A stretch of DNA of 64,000 nt, taken from assembly GCF_000276665.1 (NCBI RefSeq), contig NW_004955423.1:10456850-10520849 (forward strand). The letters run 5' to 3'. Each line of letters opens with the position of its first letter. The first letter of the stretch is position 1. The notes under the pieces are model-generated. The model was given only the letters and a program-made list of their open reading frames with translations, had not been told where the DNA came from and made no database searches. Below are positions 1-10,140 of this stretch, one piece after another. The position numbers and the translations under genes were made by a program. This DNA is from Chinchilla lanigera (Eukaryota > Chordata > Mammalia > Rodentia > Chinchillidae).

Positions 1-150
1 GCGCTTTTCGGCTGGGAATCGCGGTGGTATGAGTCCGGCCCACTCTCGGACCAAGGAACCCTGCCGCTCCCGGAGAACTGGCTGCCTGGGCGCAAGGCGC
101 GGGGGGCTGGGGGAGCCTGCTCGGCCGGCTCCGAGGGCCTGCTCCCATGA
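1..150. other. CpG-dense, GC-rich fragment (possible CpG-island edge)
   Basis: About 14 CpG dinucleotides fall in the first 140 bases, against almost none in the following kilobase, and the composition drops abruptly to AT-rich near position 150. This is typical of the flank of a CpG island, promoter or first exon that lies mostly outside the window. A short frame is open across it, but CpG-rich DNA often lacks stops by chance and I recognise no protein. No convincing splice donor was found. Its role is inferred only from base composition. Confidence 0.5.
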
Positions 151-254
151 GTTGATTTTGAAAGGTGGATATTGGTTAGACTGTCTGAAATGGGAAGAGA
201 GTGGTTACCACTGGTCTCCCTTTAGCTAAACTACCAACTGAAGTGAGAACTCCT

Positions 255-357
255 GGGGCTGGAGATTTAGCTCAGCGGCAAAGAGCCTGCTGGCAAGTGC
301 AAGGTCGTGAGTTTGATTCCTAGTACTGGAAGAAAAACAAAAAAACAAAAACAAATA
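255..357 (+). mobile_element. ID-like tRNA-derived SINE
   Basis: The element starts with the GGGGCTGG head, has an A-box-like TTAGCTCAGCGG and a B-box-like GAGTTTGATTCC, and ends in an A-rich tail with AAAAAC units. An imperfect target-site duplication (near 241-254 and 358-371) flanks it. This is the same family as the copies near 12.2, 14.4, 21.0, 23.3, 34.9, 38.9, 44.8, 51.6 and 54.1 kb. Confidence 0.9.
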
Positions 358-1829
358 AAGTGAAATCTCCATTGCCTGCTTTTGTCTTATGCACTAATAC
401 ACAGGATCATATGCAGGACAAAGTAGAAGCTTAGCAAATCCAGCCTACCTTCCTTTCACTAATAACAAGAAAAAATAAATAATAAACTTTATAAAAGGTA
501 AAGCAAACAGGGACAAACTGCTACAATGCACGGGCCATCAGAATAACAATTAAAAAAAGGCATTATCCCAGGCAATCATAAAGTGAAGTCATCCCATTGA
601 ATAACTGTTTGATTTCATTTGGCAAACTGTTTTATCCTTTTATTTTTGTTTATATATGTGTACTCTCTTTTTTTCTGTCTCGTTAACCAGAACCTGAGTC
701 ACAGGGAATAAAATTATGCAGCTTTCAAGCCTTTTAAGATTATCTAACATTATTATTAGTAAAAGTAGCAGCTGTAGTATTTTGAAATGTCACTCATTTG
801 TAAATTGTTAGAAGTATTTTCAGAGACGATACACCTGTTTATTATATGAACTTAGATTCATCATGAAAACAATTTTGTGTTTATTATTCCAAGGCCAAGT
901 GTAATCTAATTAAATATGGCTTAGTTTTCCCTAATATTCATATTTTTCTTACATGTCATTTTTAGTTACATTTTTATATGTCATAACATTATGCAATGTC
1001 AGAATTTGACTTTTACCTACTTTTCAAGAGGCAGATTTTTTTTGTTAACTGCTAATTTTCAGTTTCCAAAAATATTTGAACCTAAACATCATATTGTCTT
1101 TATCATCTCATCTTTCATTTACACTCATATTAGAACAATCTTGTGTGCCTGTTTGAAAAAAAATATTGGAATGATCTGATGATAATGCTTATGGATCTTG
1201 TCCAAGAGTTTCTCACTGAAATATTAATTTTACTGCATCCTAACATAGTAATAATAATACGCTATCAGATTTGGACCACACAACATAATATTGCATGTGC
1301 TAACAATGCTAATAAATCTTAACAGGTAGAATTTATAAATAAACTGTATTTATGGACTGATCATAACTGCATTTATGTACTTATCACAGTAATATTCTGA
1401 CAGCTATTTTTAGAATAACATGAATGTACACTGTAAAGTAGGAAGAATGCACAATAGCATGTGCAATACTATAGCCAGCATGCAGTTGGTGAATTGATAA
1501 CACAATGACACAATAATAATGAAGGTATTGTTGCAAAGTGTGAGGGTACACTTCTTAATGTAGATACTTCTTAGATGAGTGTGATGTGAGAGTAGTAGGC
1601 TTACATAACCGAAGTCTACTTTTCTTCTAATTTGATTGGCATGGCAAGTACTTACTGTGTCCTGAAACCCCTGTGAGTCACATTCCCAAAGCTGCGAACT
1701 TGATGGCAACAGGTGACCTTTTCTTATTGAGTAGCTTTGTTTTTTCTCTAAGATGAATCTCTGCCATTCTAAATACCACCATTTAACTAGAGTAGCATTC
1801 ACCTAGATTATTGTAATAGTTTTCTAAAT
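358..1829. other. AT-rich sequence with no recognised feature
   Basis: The stretch is low in CpG and rich in T and A runs. A 130-codon frame is open on the minus strand at 1410-1802, but it has no recognisable domain, codon pattern or splice context, so I treat it as chance. No family-level repeat was recognised. Confidence 0.5.
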
Positions 1830-1935
1830 TGTCTCATTATTGTTTCTCGTTTCTAATAGTTACCAAGAAGATTTATTTGAAACACAAATCTAGCCACATT
1901 TTCACCTTAATTAAAATTCTTCAGGAGAAACTGGC
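1830..1935 (+). mobile_element. L2 LINE fragment, 5' part of a split copy
   Basis: The stretch ending in AAAATTCTTCAGG resembles the L2 3'-region segment that reads roughly TCACTCCCCTGCTTAAAATCC. It runs directly into an unrelated old L1 and appears to resume after it (2511-2970). Divergence is high, so the boundaries are approximate. Confidence 0.4.
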
Positions 1936-2510
1936 CCACTCAACATGGCTGGTGGGAGAATAAAATGGTGTAGCTACTTTGGAAAATGGTTTGGCATCTC
2001 TGTTCTCAAGCGCCTTCCCAATAGAATGAAAACATGTCACTTGATATGAGTACTCATAGTGACGTTATTATAAGGAAAAGTGGAAATAATTCAAACGTCC
2101 ATCAGCTGATGAATAGATAGAAAAATGATGATATGTCCATGCCAGGAATATTATTTAACAATACAAAGGAACAAACTATGGATATTTGCTACATCATGAG
2201 TAAACCTCCAAAACCTTATCGTAACTGAAAAGATGAGATATAAAGTGGCATACTGTGTATGATTGCATTTATGTGAAATATCCAGAAATGGCAAATCTAT
2301 CAATACAGAAAGCAGAGGAGTAATTTCCTCAGTGTGGAGGTAGGAAAGAGTAATGACTGTAAATAGTTACAAAGTGTATTGGAATAGTGAAAATATCCTA
2401 AAATCTAGATTTTGTGGATGGTTACCCATCTCTATAAATTTAATAATAATCACAGGCTTGTGTACTTAAATGAATTTTAGCCTATGTAAATTATACCTCA
2501 TAAGGCTACT
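1936..2510 (+). mobile_element. Ancient L1, ORF2 end and 3' UTR
   Basis: Recognisable landmarks of the old mammalian L1 3' region appear in order: TTGGAAAATGGTTTGGCATC, a 'cat-cagctgatgaatagat' segment, and the aatattatttaacaat stretch that corresponds to the usual GGAATATTATTCAGCAAT. The tail (TATACCTCATAAGGCTACTT) is typical of L1M 3' ends. The reading frame is destroyed. It sits between two L2 pieces. Confidence 0.8.
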
Positions 2511-2970
2511 TAAAAATGAGCACTCAAAACTGAACAACAGCCAACTCTTCATAGACTCTTAACCACAAGATCCACCCTAGTCTTCTACATAATATTCACA
2601 ACATGCTCCACATTTTAACTTTCTTTTTTTCACTCAGATCTCATTTGGTTGTAGTGTCACTAACTAAATAAAATTTCCTACATACTCCCCTCAGGCTTAC
2701 TTCTTATCTGTACTTTCAGCATCAGTTCATGCCCCATCTCCACAGAAACGTGCCTTGACCTCCATGTTATCCATCCCAGCCTTGATCTCAGAATGAAGAA
2801 CGTTCCCTAATGGGCCCATAGTCCCTCCAAAGACAGAAACCCACATTATTATTGCAGGAGCTTTTATCTTTTACTCTAAGTTTATCATTATAAATTTTTG
2901 TATTTTTAAAATCTATCACTGCTTGGCACAAACTATGTAGTGAAAATATTTGTGGAATTCATATATAGAT
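2511..2970 (+). mobile_element. L2 LINE fragment, 3' part of a split copy
   Basis: The segment carries L2-like blocks, including one resembling the 'gccttgacctcc' region and a 3' end matching the pattern 'tgcttggcacaaactatgtag...aatatttgtggaattcat', which is the degenerate form of the L2 tail (tgcctggcacatagtaggtgctcaataaatatttgttgaatgaat). It follows an old L1 that appears to have split the copy. Confidence 0.55.
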
Positions 2971-5205
2971 GGGCTGCTAGAAGTTAAGAATCAGTATACA
3001 GAGGGCATTCTCATATAATATGACAGGATCTACCTCTTTCACATTATTTTTGGCAGCTGAATTTTAGGAGAGATGACATAATGAAATCCACATGAGATCA
3101 CAGGCTAAAATATTTCATTTATGAATTCCCATCAGTTTATGTTTTCCAGAATATGAAATGGCAATCTTTTTACCAAATCCATCACTTCAACATAGATGGA
3201 TCAAGTGTGTGGGTGTTGTGACCGGTGGTTCCTCTCAATGATAGATCATTCTGACGAACATACTGTCATTTCCTGACATGAATTACAGTCACAATAGAGA
3301 CTACAGGGGAAGATGGACGAGTGCTTGGGGAGCACCTGTTCCACGTGAGAAATGCAGTATCATTTTCAGCTCTTACAAAGCCACCTCATCAGGAGGACTT
3401 GGAAGCCAGTCAATAGGCAGTGGATAAACAAATATTCCAGGAAACTAAACATCAACAAATTACGAGTTTCAGATAGGGGTAGTACATTCATACGTCTTCT
3501 TTGAATATTACTAGAACTGTGATGGGGATTGTGGTATTACTAAAAATCTGCTGTACATTGAAATGAAGCTACAAAAATGAAAACTATTTCCTATAACAGT
3601 AATATTATATCAGATAGCATTCTATACAGTATAAGTGATTTGTTTATCTCAAAATTGTAGGATTGTGTTAGAAAACAAAATGCGTAGCAAATCCTCTGAA
3701 CATAAGCTATGAACAATAATATACCATTTATTCACAAACATACAAGAAAATATAAGAAGATAAAATATTTAGTAAAAAATAGAAGGAATAATGTATAACA
3801 ATAAGAATTTTCTATATGAATTAGCATATTGTTGGATAGAATTCCATGTACCTGTATGTTTGTCTATCTTAGGTTTGTGAAGAGGACAGGGATGCCTTTC
3901 TAAAGTTCATGGAGCTCCCTGAAATTAATACAGCATTGTTACATAGAAACTGGAAATTCTATTAAACATAGCAGGAAACTTAATGGTTCTTTCCCTGGAT
4001 TTAATTTTAAAATGTATTAAAGATCTTAGGAAACAATCAAAGGTGGCATAATAAAATGTTTCTGCCTCGTTCTTTGAAACAAAGTTAAAACCAAAACACA
4101 AAACTAAGAGGCAGCAGTGAAAACCTAGGTAACCTTCAAAGAGTTATAAAATATATATCTAGTTCAAATGTGGAAACAGCCAGACATACGTGTCTTCATG
4201 TTTACATGAACATGCAGCATTATCCAAAGGCAAATTGCACTTTCAGAAACTCCAAACCATTGAGCTAGTCACTGAATCAGCCACAGCACAATTGCTTTGT
4301 AGGATATTGGTCTATGGGTCAGGGTGGAATGAAAAGAATTAGCCAAGTAAATTGCCTACATACCATTTTTGCAAAAAACAAACAACTCCCCCCCCCCAAA
4401 TAAAACATAAAAACATCTCTAAAAACAAAACAATGAAAAAGCCAAGCAGCCATAGTGGGTATAAGAGAAAATGTTAGCAAGCAAATTTTCAGTAGATTAG
4501 ATACACAAAAGTAGTATACCTTCCAAATCTCTAGTGCCATAGTTCTGTACTTATTAAAGATTCATAATGACCTACTGAAGAAGCAAACTCTTAGAAGAAA
4601 ATTTTGCTGGGCTATAATTCTGAAAAATAAATTTGAATGTAAGCTACCTGAATCTCCAACTCATTCCTCTGCTGCCCTTTCTAACATTATCTTCTAATAC
4701 ATAGTTGACCTGGAGGGGAAAAGATATACAAATATATTATATATATATATATTCAAGGTAATCGTCAAAAATTGAAAAGTAAAAAGTATGCTTTTCAAAC
4801 TATGAGTAAAAAGTACACACAAGTAAATTATAATTATACACTGCTGAATTTAAAGAAAAAGCCATTAAAGTACTACATAAAAAACAATAATGGAAAGATT
4901 TAAATCCACAATTAAAGTTTATTATGTTTCTTCATTAACTAAATAACAGTATTGAAACTGAAAATGCCAGATTTTCAGCAAATCTAGTGAGTAGGCAGAA
5001 ATCCAATAGCAGCTCTTGACAGTTATACTAGACAAATATTTTTTTAGTAATGTTTAGAGGAAAACAACAGTTGAAATAATTATCCTGATAAAAACAAAAT
5101 TTATACTTGAAGTTAGAACGAAGTTTTTCTTTTCACTTTCCACTTGTGCCAGGTTATACTGTCCTTTTGACTGGATTAATAGACATCTTAATCTGATGTT
5201 CACAG
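2971..5205. other. Unassigned AT-rich sequence with simple repeats
   Basis: No gene or family-level repeat was recognised. Simple-sequence spots are a C10 run at about 4388-4397 and an alternating AT tract at about 4735-4752. Short frames here (for example 4319-4540 minus) look like chance. Confidence 0.5.
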
Positions 5206-5488
5206 CTAATTGTGCTTTAGGAGAAGGGGCCCAGCTGGAGGTGGATGGCTAAGGACATGCCTTTGTAGTGTACATGTCTTGCTGTTATTGTTTCTCTGTA
5301 CTATGCTTCCCAGGCTACCATGAGTATGAATCTTTCTTCCACTATGCCTTTCCACCATTATGTGTTCGTACTGAAACCAGCTGACCATTGACTGAAATTC
5401 CTGAAGCCATAAGCCAAATAATTTCTATTCCTTTAAATTGTGGATGTTAGGCATTTTGTCTTAGCAATGGGAAACTGATCAATACAAC
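5206..5488 (+). mobile_element. ERVL-MaLR LTR remnant
   Basis: The 3' part shows the conserved MaLR LTR ending: a 'gccataagccaaataatttct' stretch (the usual gagccaaataaacctt region with its AATAAA-like signal), then TTAGGCATTTTGTCTTAGCAA and GGGAAACTGATCAATACAAC. This matches the family pattern in which a poly(A)-signal region is followed by 'ttttgt...agcaa...aactaatac'. No internal retroviral genes accompany it, so it is a solo LTR remnant. Confidence 0.7.
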
Positions 5489-6600
5489 ATTGAAACTTAC
5501 AGACTGACTATGTTTCATTTTACAAAGAAAGCTCCAAAATTTTACCAAGTAGATATTACTCAAAATTTGGTTAGAATCAGAAAATAACACCAATTGACAA
5601 AAGTGCAACTCTAAACCACATAGGAATTCAGATACATATATAAAAGAACACTTGGTAGAAAAGTAAAAATCATGTTGTAGGATTAATAATCATAAAGCTC
5701 TATAACCATCAGATATAATAAAAGTGATGTAGTTCTCATGCTCAAAGTAAAAGTTATTGCACTAAATACTCATATTACTATAATTCTAAATAAGTGATAT
5801 AAATGTTTGGTGTATGAATTAGATTAAGTCCATTAAAAGTTCTACTAAATAAAGCAGAAAAAATAAATAAATGATTGTACATTTTAGACAATAAGCTATG
5901 AATATAGCTAACTCATATTTAGTATAAGAATAGAATAATATGTAAAAGAATTATTTCTTTGAAAAAGATTATTTCTTTTTGGTATGTAAAAGAATTATTT
6001 CTTTATTACTTAAACTCAGTTACAAAATATAGCTATTTATTAGGTGAATTGATTATGGAAAAAATAAGCAATTACAATATTAATAACACAGATTGAAAAA
6101 ATATATAATATCAAATGCAGAGATTTAAGAAATAAGTTTCTAAGCATTATATAGTATAAATGTTATAAAAATGTTATATAAAAGCATTATACAGTATAAA
6201 TGATTTTCTGGGAATTTGTAAATTATCAAATGTGATGTCAGATGATTTAGGAAATATGAAAGGGGTGATAATATTAAATGATAGAGTTGTCATATCATGA
6301 TTTCCTTGAAGAACACCAAGACAACTTCCCAGATAAATTCTTTAAAAGCACTGAGGCAGAAGGAAAGTTATTAGAGGGGAGATAGCTAGAGAAGAGAAAC
6401 AGAAGCAAGACTGAAAGTGTTTGACAGAGGAGCTTCCAATTTCCTTCTGTGAAACCACCATAATCTGATCTAAGATCTGACAAATGATGCACACAAACAC
6501 ATACACACACGTTCAGAGACACGTATGTGCACACATACAACTGTTATCAACAAACAGCACAGAGGAATAATGCTGCAAAAATCCTTTAAACTGCACTGGT
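5489..6600. other. Unassigned AT-rich sequence with short direct repeats
   Basis: No gene seen. A perfect 22-base direct repeat occurs at 5939-5960 and 5983-6004, with a related ATTATTTCTTTT segment between. The 'aagcattata..agtataaat' pair at about 6144-6202 is similar in style. A CA-rich stretch lies at about 6485-6540. Confidence 0.5.
5939..6004. repeat. 22-bp direct repeat, 44-bp spacing
   Basis: The 22-mer beginning TATGTAAAAGAATTATT occurs twice, perfectly, at 5939-5960 and 5983-6004. The intervening 22 bases contain a third partial copy of the ATTATTTCTTT core. Confidence 0.8.
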
Positions 6601-7725
6601 AAATAGAATGCAAAAGCACACTAGAGGAATTATATATCATAACCCAAACTGCTTTTCCCAGAAAGGCTCAATAATGAGAAATCTTTAAAACTAATTTAGG
6701 GTATAAAAGAAAATAATCCTAGTTACATCTATTTACAGGTTCTGAAAAACATGTGTTATAAAACTCACTTCCTACTAAAATTTATTTTTTAAATAATGTA
6801 ATCAAATACGAGTAGATACATACAAATTTCTTCAACCCACACACATAAACAGCACTCTTATACACAAACAAAAGTCAGCATCATTTTTACAGATGAATCA
6901 AAAGAAATATTGCCATTAAATTTGAGACAAGAACAAAACAAAGAATCACAACAGGTAAGTAAATTCAAACATTCAACAAGCATATGATATATCAGCTCAT
7001 ACAGCAAAATAAATGGCAAAATCTCACGCATATGCATTCTCACAACTCTCAACAAAATATCATAATTAATTATGAAAGACTGTTTTTCCCCAACACTGAA
7101 TAACACAAGATATACTTGTTACTTTTTTACCACTGTTATCCAACATATTGCTGAAAGTTCTAACCAGTGCCATGAGACAAAGAATATAAAAGGCATATAG
7201 AGGAAAAATGCAGGAATAAAAACTGTCATTTGCATGGTCATTTATGTGGAAAATCACAAGGAATATACAACCAAATAAACCTCGCTAGAACTTACACATG
7301 AGTTTAGCCAGGTGTCAGTATATGTGGTTAACACATGAAAGTGAATTTCACTTTCATATTCTAACCATGAACAGATAGAAAACAAAAATAAATACCATGG
7401 AATATTAGTCATACACAAGAGCTGCCTATTGATGCAGGTGATAACTTGGAAGGGATCTCAAGAGACCTATTCTCAGGGTAAAAAAAGACCACATATGGCA
7501 TTGTTTCATTTAGACAACATTTTGGAATGGTAAAATTATACGAATGGAGAATCAATTTGTGATTTTCAAGGACTCCAGAAGGATGGAGGTAGGAAAGGGG
7601 GCTTATGTAAATATGAAAAGACAGCAGGAATATCCATGCGATGAAGCTCCCTGTATGTTGCAGTGGTGCTCACAGCAATCTACACACATGACAAATATAC
7701 CCAGATAAATAAATGTAAATGTGGT
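6600..7725 (+). mobile_element. Ancient L1, ORF2 and 3' part with internal deletion
   Basis: The segment at about 7140-7330 parallels the L1 reverse-transcriptase region: a 'ctgaaagttctaaccagtgcc' block, an 'aaaggcata' block, then CATTTGC...GTCATTTATGTGGAAAATC, where the usual aspartate-pair codons (FADD) are lost. From about 7381 the sequence jumps to the ORF2 C-terminal/3' UTR section (ATACCATGGAATATTAG), so the middle is deleted. The upstream boundary is uncertain. Confidence 0.65.
7335..7357. repeat. Short perfect inverted repeat
   Basis: Arms of 11 bases (ATGAAAGTGAA and TTCACTTTCAT) flank a single central T at 7346. It lies within the old L1 remnant. It could extrude as a small hairpin but has no other sign of function. 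Confidence 0.85.
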
Positions 7726-7729
7726 GTGT

Positions 7730-8810
7730 TAGTTTCCTGTTTCCAAGACACAATATCTAACACCCATAATTTAAAGGAGATGTTTAACTTGGTATAGAGA
7801 GCCCTTTTCTGGTCCAGAAAAATCCTCATTTCTAATCCCATAGAAAAGTTATTAGAATTCTAAGTTAATTCCAGTCTATCACTTCCAATGCAAAGCATGG
7901 TGAGAATAAAGACACTAAGGTATATTTGTAGTAGTGCAGCACCCAGGGGGTCCTAAATCCAGCTAGTAAGATGGCTAACTGGAACAAAGGCTGCATCCCA
8001 GAGCTGAACTCTGGTTTTATTAATTTGTGAAGAGTGGAGTGGCTCGAGGATGAGTGATTGTAGTTGTGGGAAGTATGTGAGTGCCATGAGCTGGGTCAGT
8101 TAAGATTTCTGAAATCACCTCTGCAATATGCCAAGAGAGAAATATGCAGAAAGAGTAATCTGCATAATACAATTCGAGGCAGTATCCAATGTTTTGGCAT
8201 CAGTGCTTCAGCTTTGATGTGTAATTTTTTATATCCTGAAATATCATGGCTTCTTCCTTGAAGCTCAATCCCAGCTAAGTGGCTACATATGGCCAAGCTC
8301 ACACATGTTATTTGGGAGCCGTAGGTGGGATTTCACTGACCTGTTGCTTTCCTTCAAAGACTACACATTAGCACCTCAGCTGGATCCATTGCATTGCTTA
8401 AAGCCAGTTGATGGGATAAGGAAATGTCCTAACCAGCTCTGTACATAGCACTTCACAGAAATAGAGCCAGGTTTAGCCAAATTGCAGACGATTGCTCTTC
8501 TTTCAAGGAGGGTCATCCAGGTTGTCCTCCACAATAGGCTCATGATTTCAGGCATTCAGTCCATGGCCATGGGATTCCAAGGTAGAAACATCATGGCATG
8601 AGGGCATGGCAGAACAAAGATGCTTAGTTCATGAAGCTGAGATGCGGAGCAGGGAAACAGTGCCAAAAACCAATATAATAACCCAGGTCATGCTTCCATG
8701 ACCCAACCAGACTCATCCAGGAGTATGTCTTATTAATCCTCTCTGTGGCTTTCAAGCCAGTCAGGTTGACCTAATTACCTTACAGTACATAACAAATGAC
8801 ACCTGAATAA
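7730..8810 (-). mobile_element. Composite antisense ERVL-MaLR remnant
   Basis: The start (GTTAGTTTCCTGTTTCCAAG) and the later segment with CAGTCCATGGCCATGGGATT, GGCATGGCAGAACAAAGATG and the 'ttcaagccagtcaggttgacctaatt' style ending fit antisense MaLR LTRs. The central part (about 8000-8500) is unlike an LTR and may be another insertion or internal sequence. Low-resolution call. Confidence 0.4.
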
Positions 8811-8864
8811 AGTGGATAAATTGCATCTTCCTAGTGGTGATATAATACAGTCATATAATATCTT

Positions 8865-9360
8865 AGTTACTGTTCTTGTCATTAGAGCAAAATGTTAGAA
8901 ACCAGCCAAGTAAGGGAAGAGTTTGGCTCACATTTCAGTTCTTAGTTGGCTGGACCTAATTCAGGACAGCAAGACACAGAGCATGGCTGCTCATGACATG
9001 GCTGATACAAAGTAGACTGAAGTCAGGGGAGAGGCAGGGGAGGATATATACCCTACCAGGCCATGCACCCAGTTACCCACATCTCAGACCAGGCTTTACT
9101 TCTTTTTCTTTTTTTTGAGACAGGGTCTCACTGCACAGTTCAGACTTGCCTTGAGCTCACTTTGTAGCTCACAATGATCTTCCTGCCTCAGCCTTCCAAG
9201 TGCTGGGATTACAGGTGTGCACCACCATGCCCGGCTAGGCTTTACTTCTTACCAGCACATTTAGCTATAAACTCATTAGTGGATTCATACCAGTATGATT
9301 CAATCAGCTCCTGAAAAGCCCACTTGTGTGTTTGTGAAGCTTTGAGAGGACATCAAGCTA
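8865..9360 (-). mobile_element. Antisense ERVL-MaLR LTR interrupted by a B1
   Basis: Flanking segments of a single LTR-like unit (start 'tcttagttactgttcttgtc', then 'agtttggctcacatttcagt', end 'aatcagctcctgaaaagccc') are separated by a B1 with a 14-base target-site duplication. The antisense opening and the 'ttggctca' segment are typical of MaLR LTRs read from the opposite strand. Confidence 0.65.
9105..9236 (-). mobile_element. B1 SINE
   Basis: Antisense B1: a T-rich tail, GAGACAGGGTCTCACTG, 'cctcagccttccaagtgctgg' and the head complement 'caccatgcccggct'. The 14-base target-site duplication AGGCTTTACTTCTT flanks it exactly (9091-9104 and 9237-9250). It interrupts an antisense MaLR LTR and is therefore younger. 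Confidence 0.95.
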
Positions 9361-9569
9361 TAAACCATTACATATAGAATATTGCCAGTAAGGGCAGCAA
9401 GGTGAAAGGCATAGGGAATGTCTCTGCATTACTTTTGTAAATGTCACAATGTACAATAATCTCAAAATTAAAAATTTCTAACATGTTTACATGATTTTAC
9501 AAGTGCACAAAAAAGAAAAGTAAGCTGAAAAATTGCAAAAACAGGAAAAGAGGAACATCACTTCTAACT
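9361..9569. other. Unassigned AT-rich sequence
   Basis: Between the MaLR LTR and an old L1 piece I see no recognisable feature. Confidence 0.4.
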
Positions 9570-10140
9570 TAGTTTTTTCAAAACTGGGCCAAGACTGTGA
9601 ACAGATAATTCACAAAAAGAGAAAAATAAAAGATTTTTAAAATCATGACAATAGACTCAGTTTGCTCATATGAAATCAATGCAATTCCAATTAGAGCGAG
9701 GTAGCTTTTTTAGTGGTCATGTTTGTAAGAATCAAAAGGTTTAATAATAAATAGCATAGACACATGTAAGGATACAAGCATTTTGTGCACTGTTGGTGAG
9801 ACTATAAATGATATATTCTTATGAGGGTAATTTGGCCATAACTAGCAAAATTAAAAACTCACTTGTTGATTGCAAGAAATTTCACTTCTGGTATTTGTTT
9901 AACATGTACAGCAGCCCAAGCAGAAAGCATATTAGTTATAAACATCATACATAGTAAGGAAGGAATGGAAACTTCAGAAATATTCATTAAATACTAGTGA
10001 CTCAATAAATTACAGCATAATATGTAAGGAAATGTGATATTTACAGAAATGATTGCTCTCTTTTCTGTTATGGAATTATACTCAAATTTCTGTGTGAATA
10101 GAAAAATCAAAGTCATGAGCAGTGTATATAACATATCTTC
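9570..10140 (+). mobile_element. Ancient L1 ORF2-3' fragment
   Basis: Landmarks of the L1 ORF2 C-terminal region: 'gggccaagactgtgaacagataattcacaaaa', 'gcactgttggtgagactata' (usually cactgttggtgggaatgtaaa) and 'attacagcataatatg'. All frames are broken. Confidence 0.6.

Noticed and set aside
255..355. tRNA gene-like A and B boxes
   Set aside because: These belong to a SINE with A-rich tail and target-site duplication; no tRNA cloverleaf with an intact anticodon arm and acceptor stem is supported.
1410..1802. 130-codon open frame on the minus strand
   Set aside because: No domain, splice context or codon bias; AT-rich sequence makes such frames by chance.
5939..6004. CRISPR-like spaced repeats
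   Set aside because: Only two perfect units with a 22-base gap, in an AT-rich mammalian setting; no array or cas genes.
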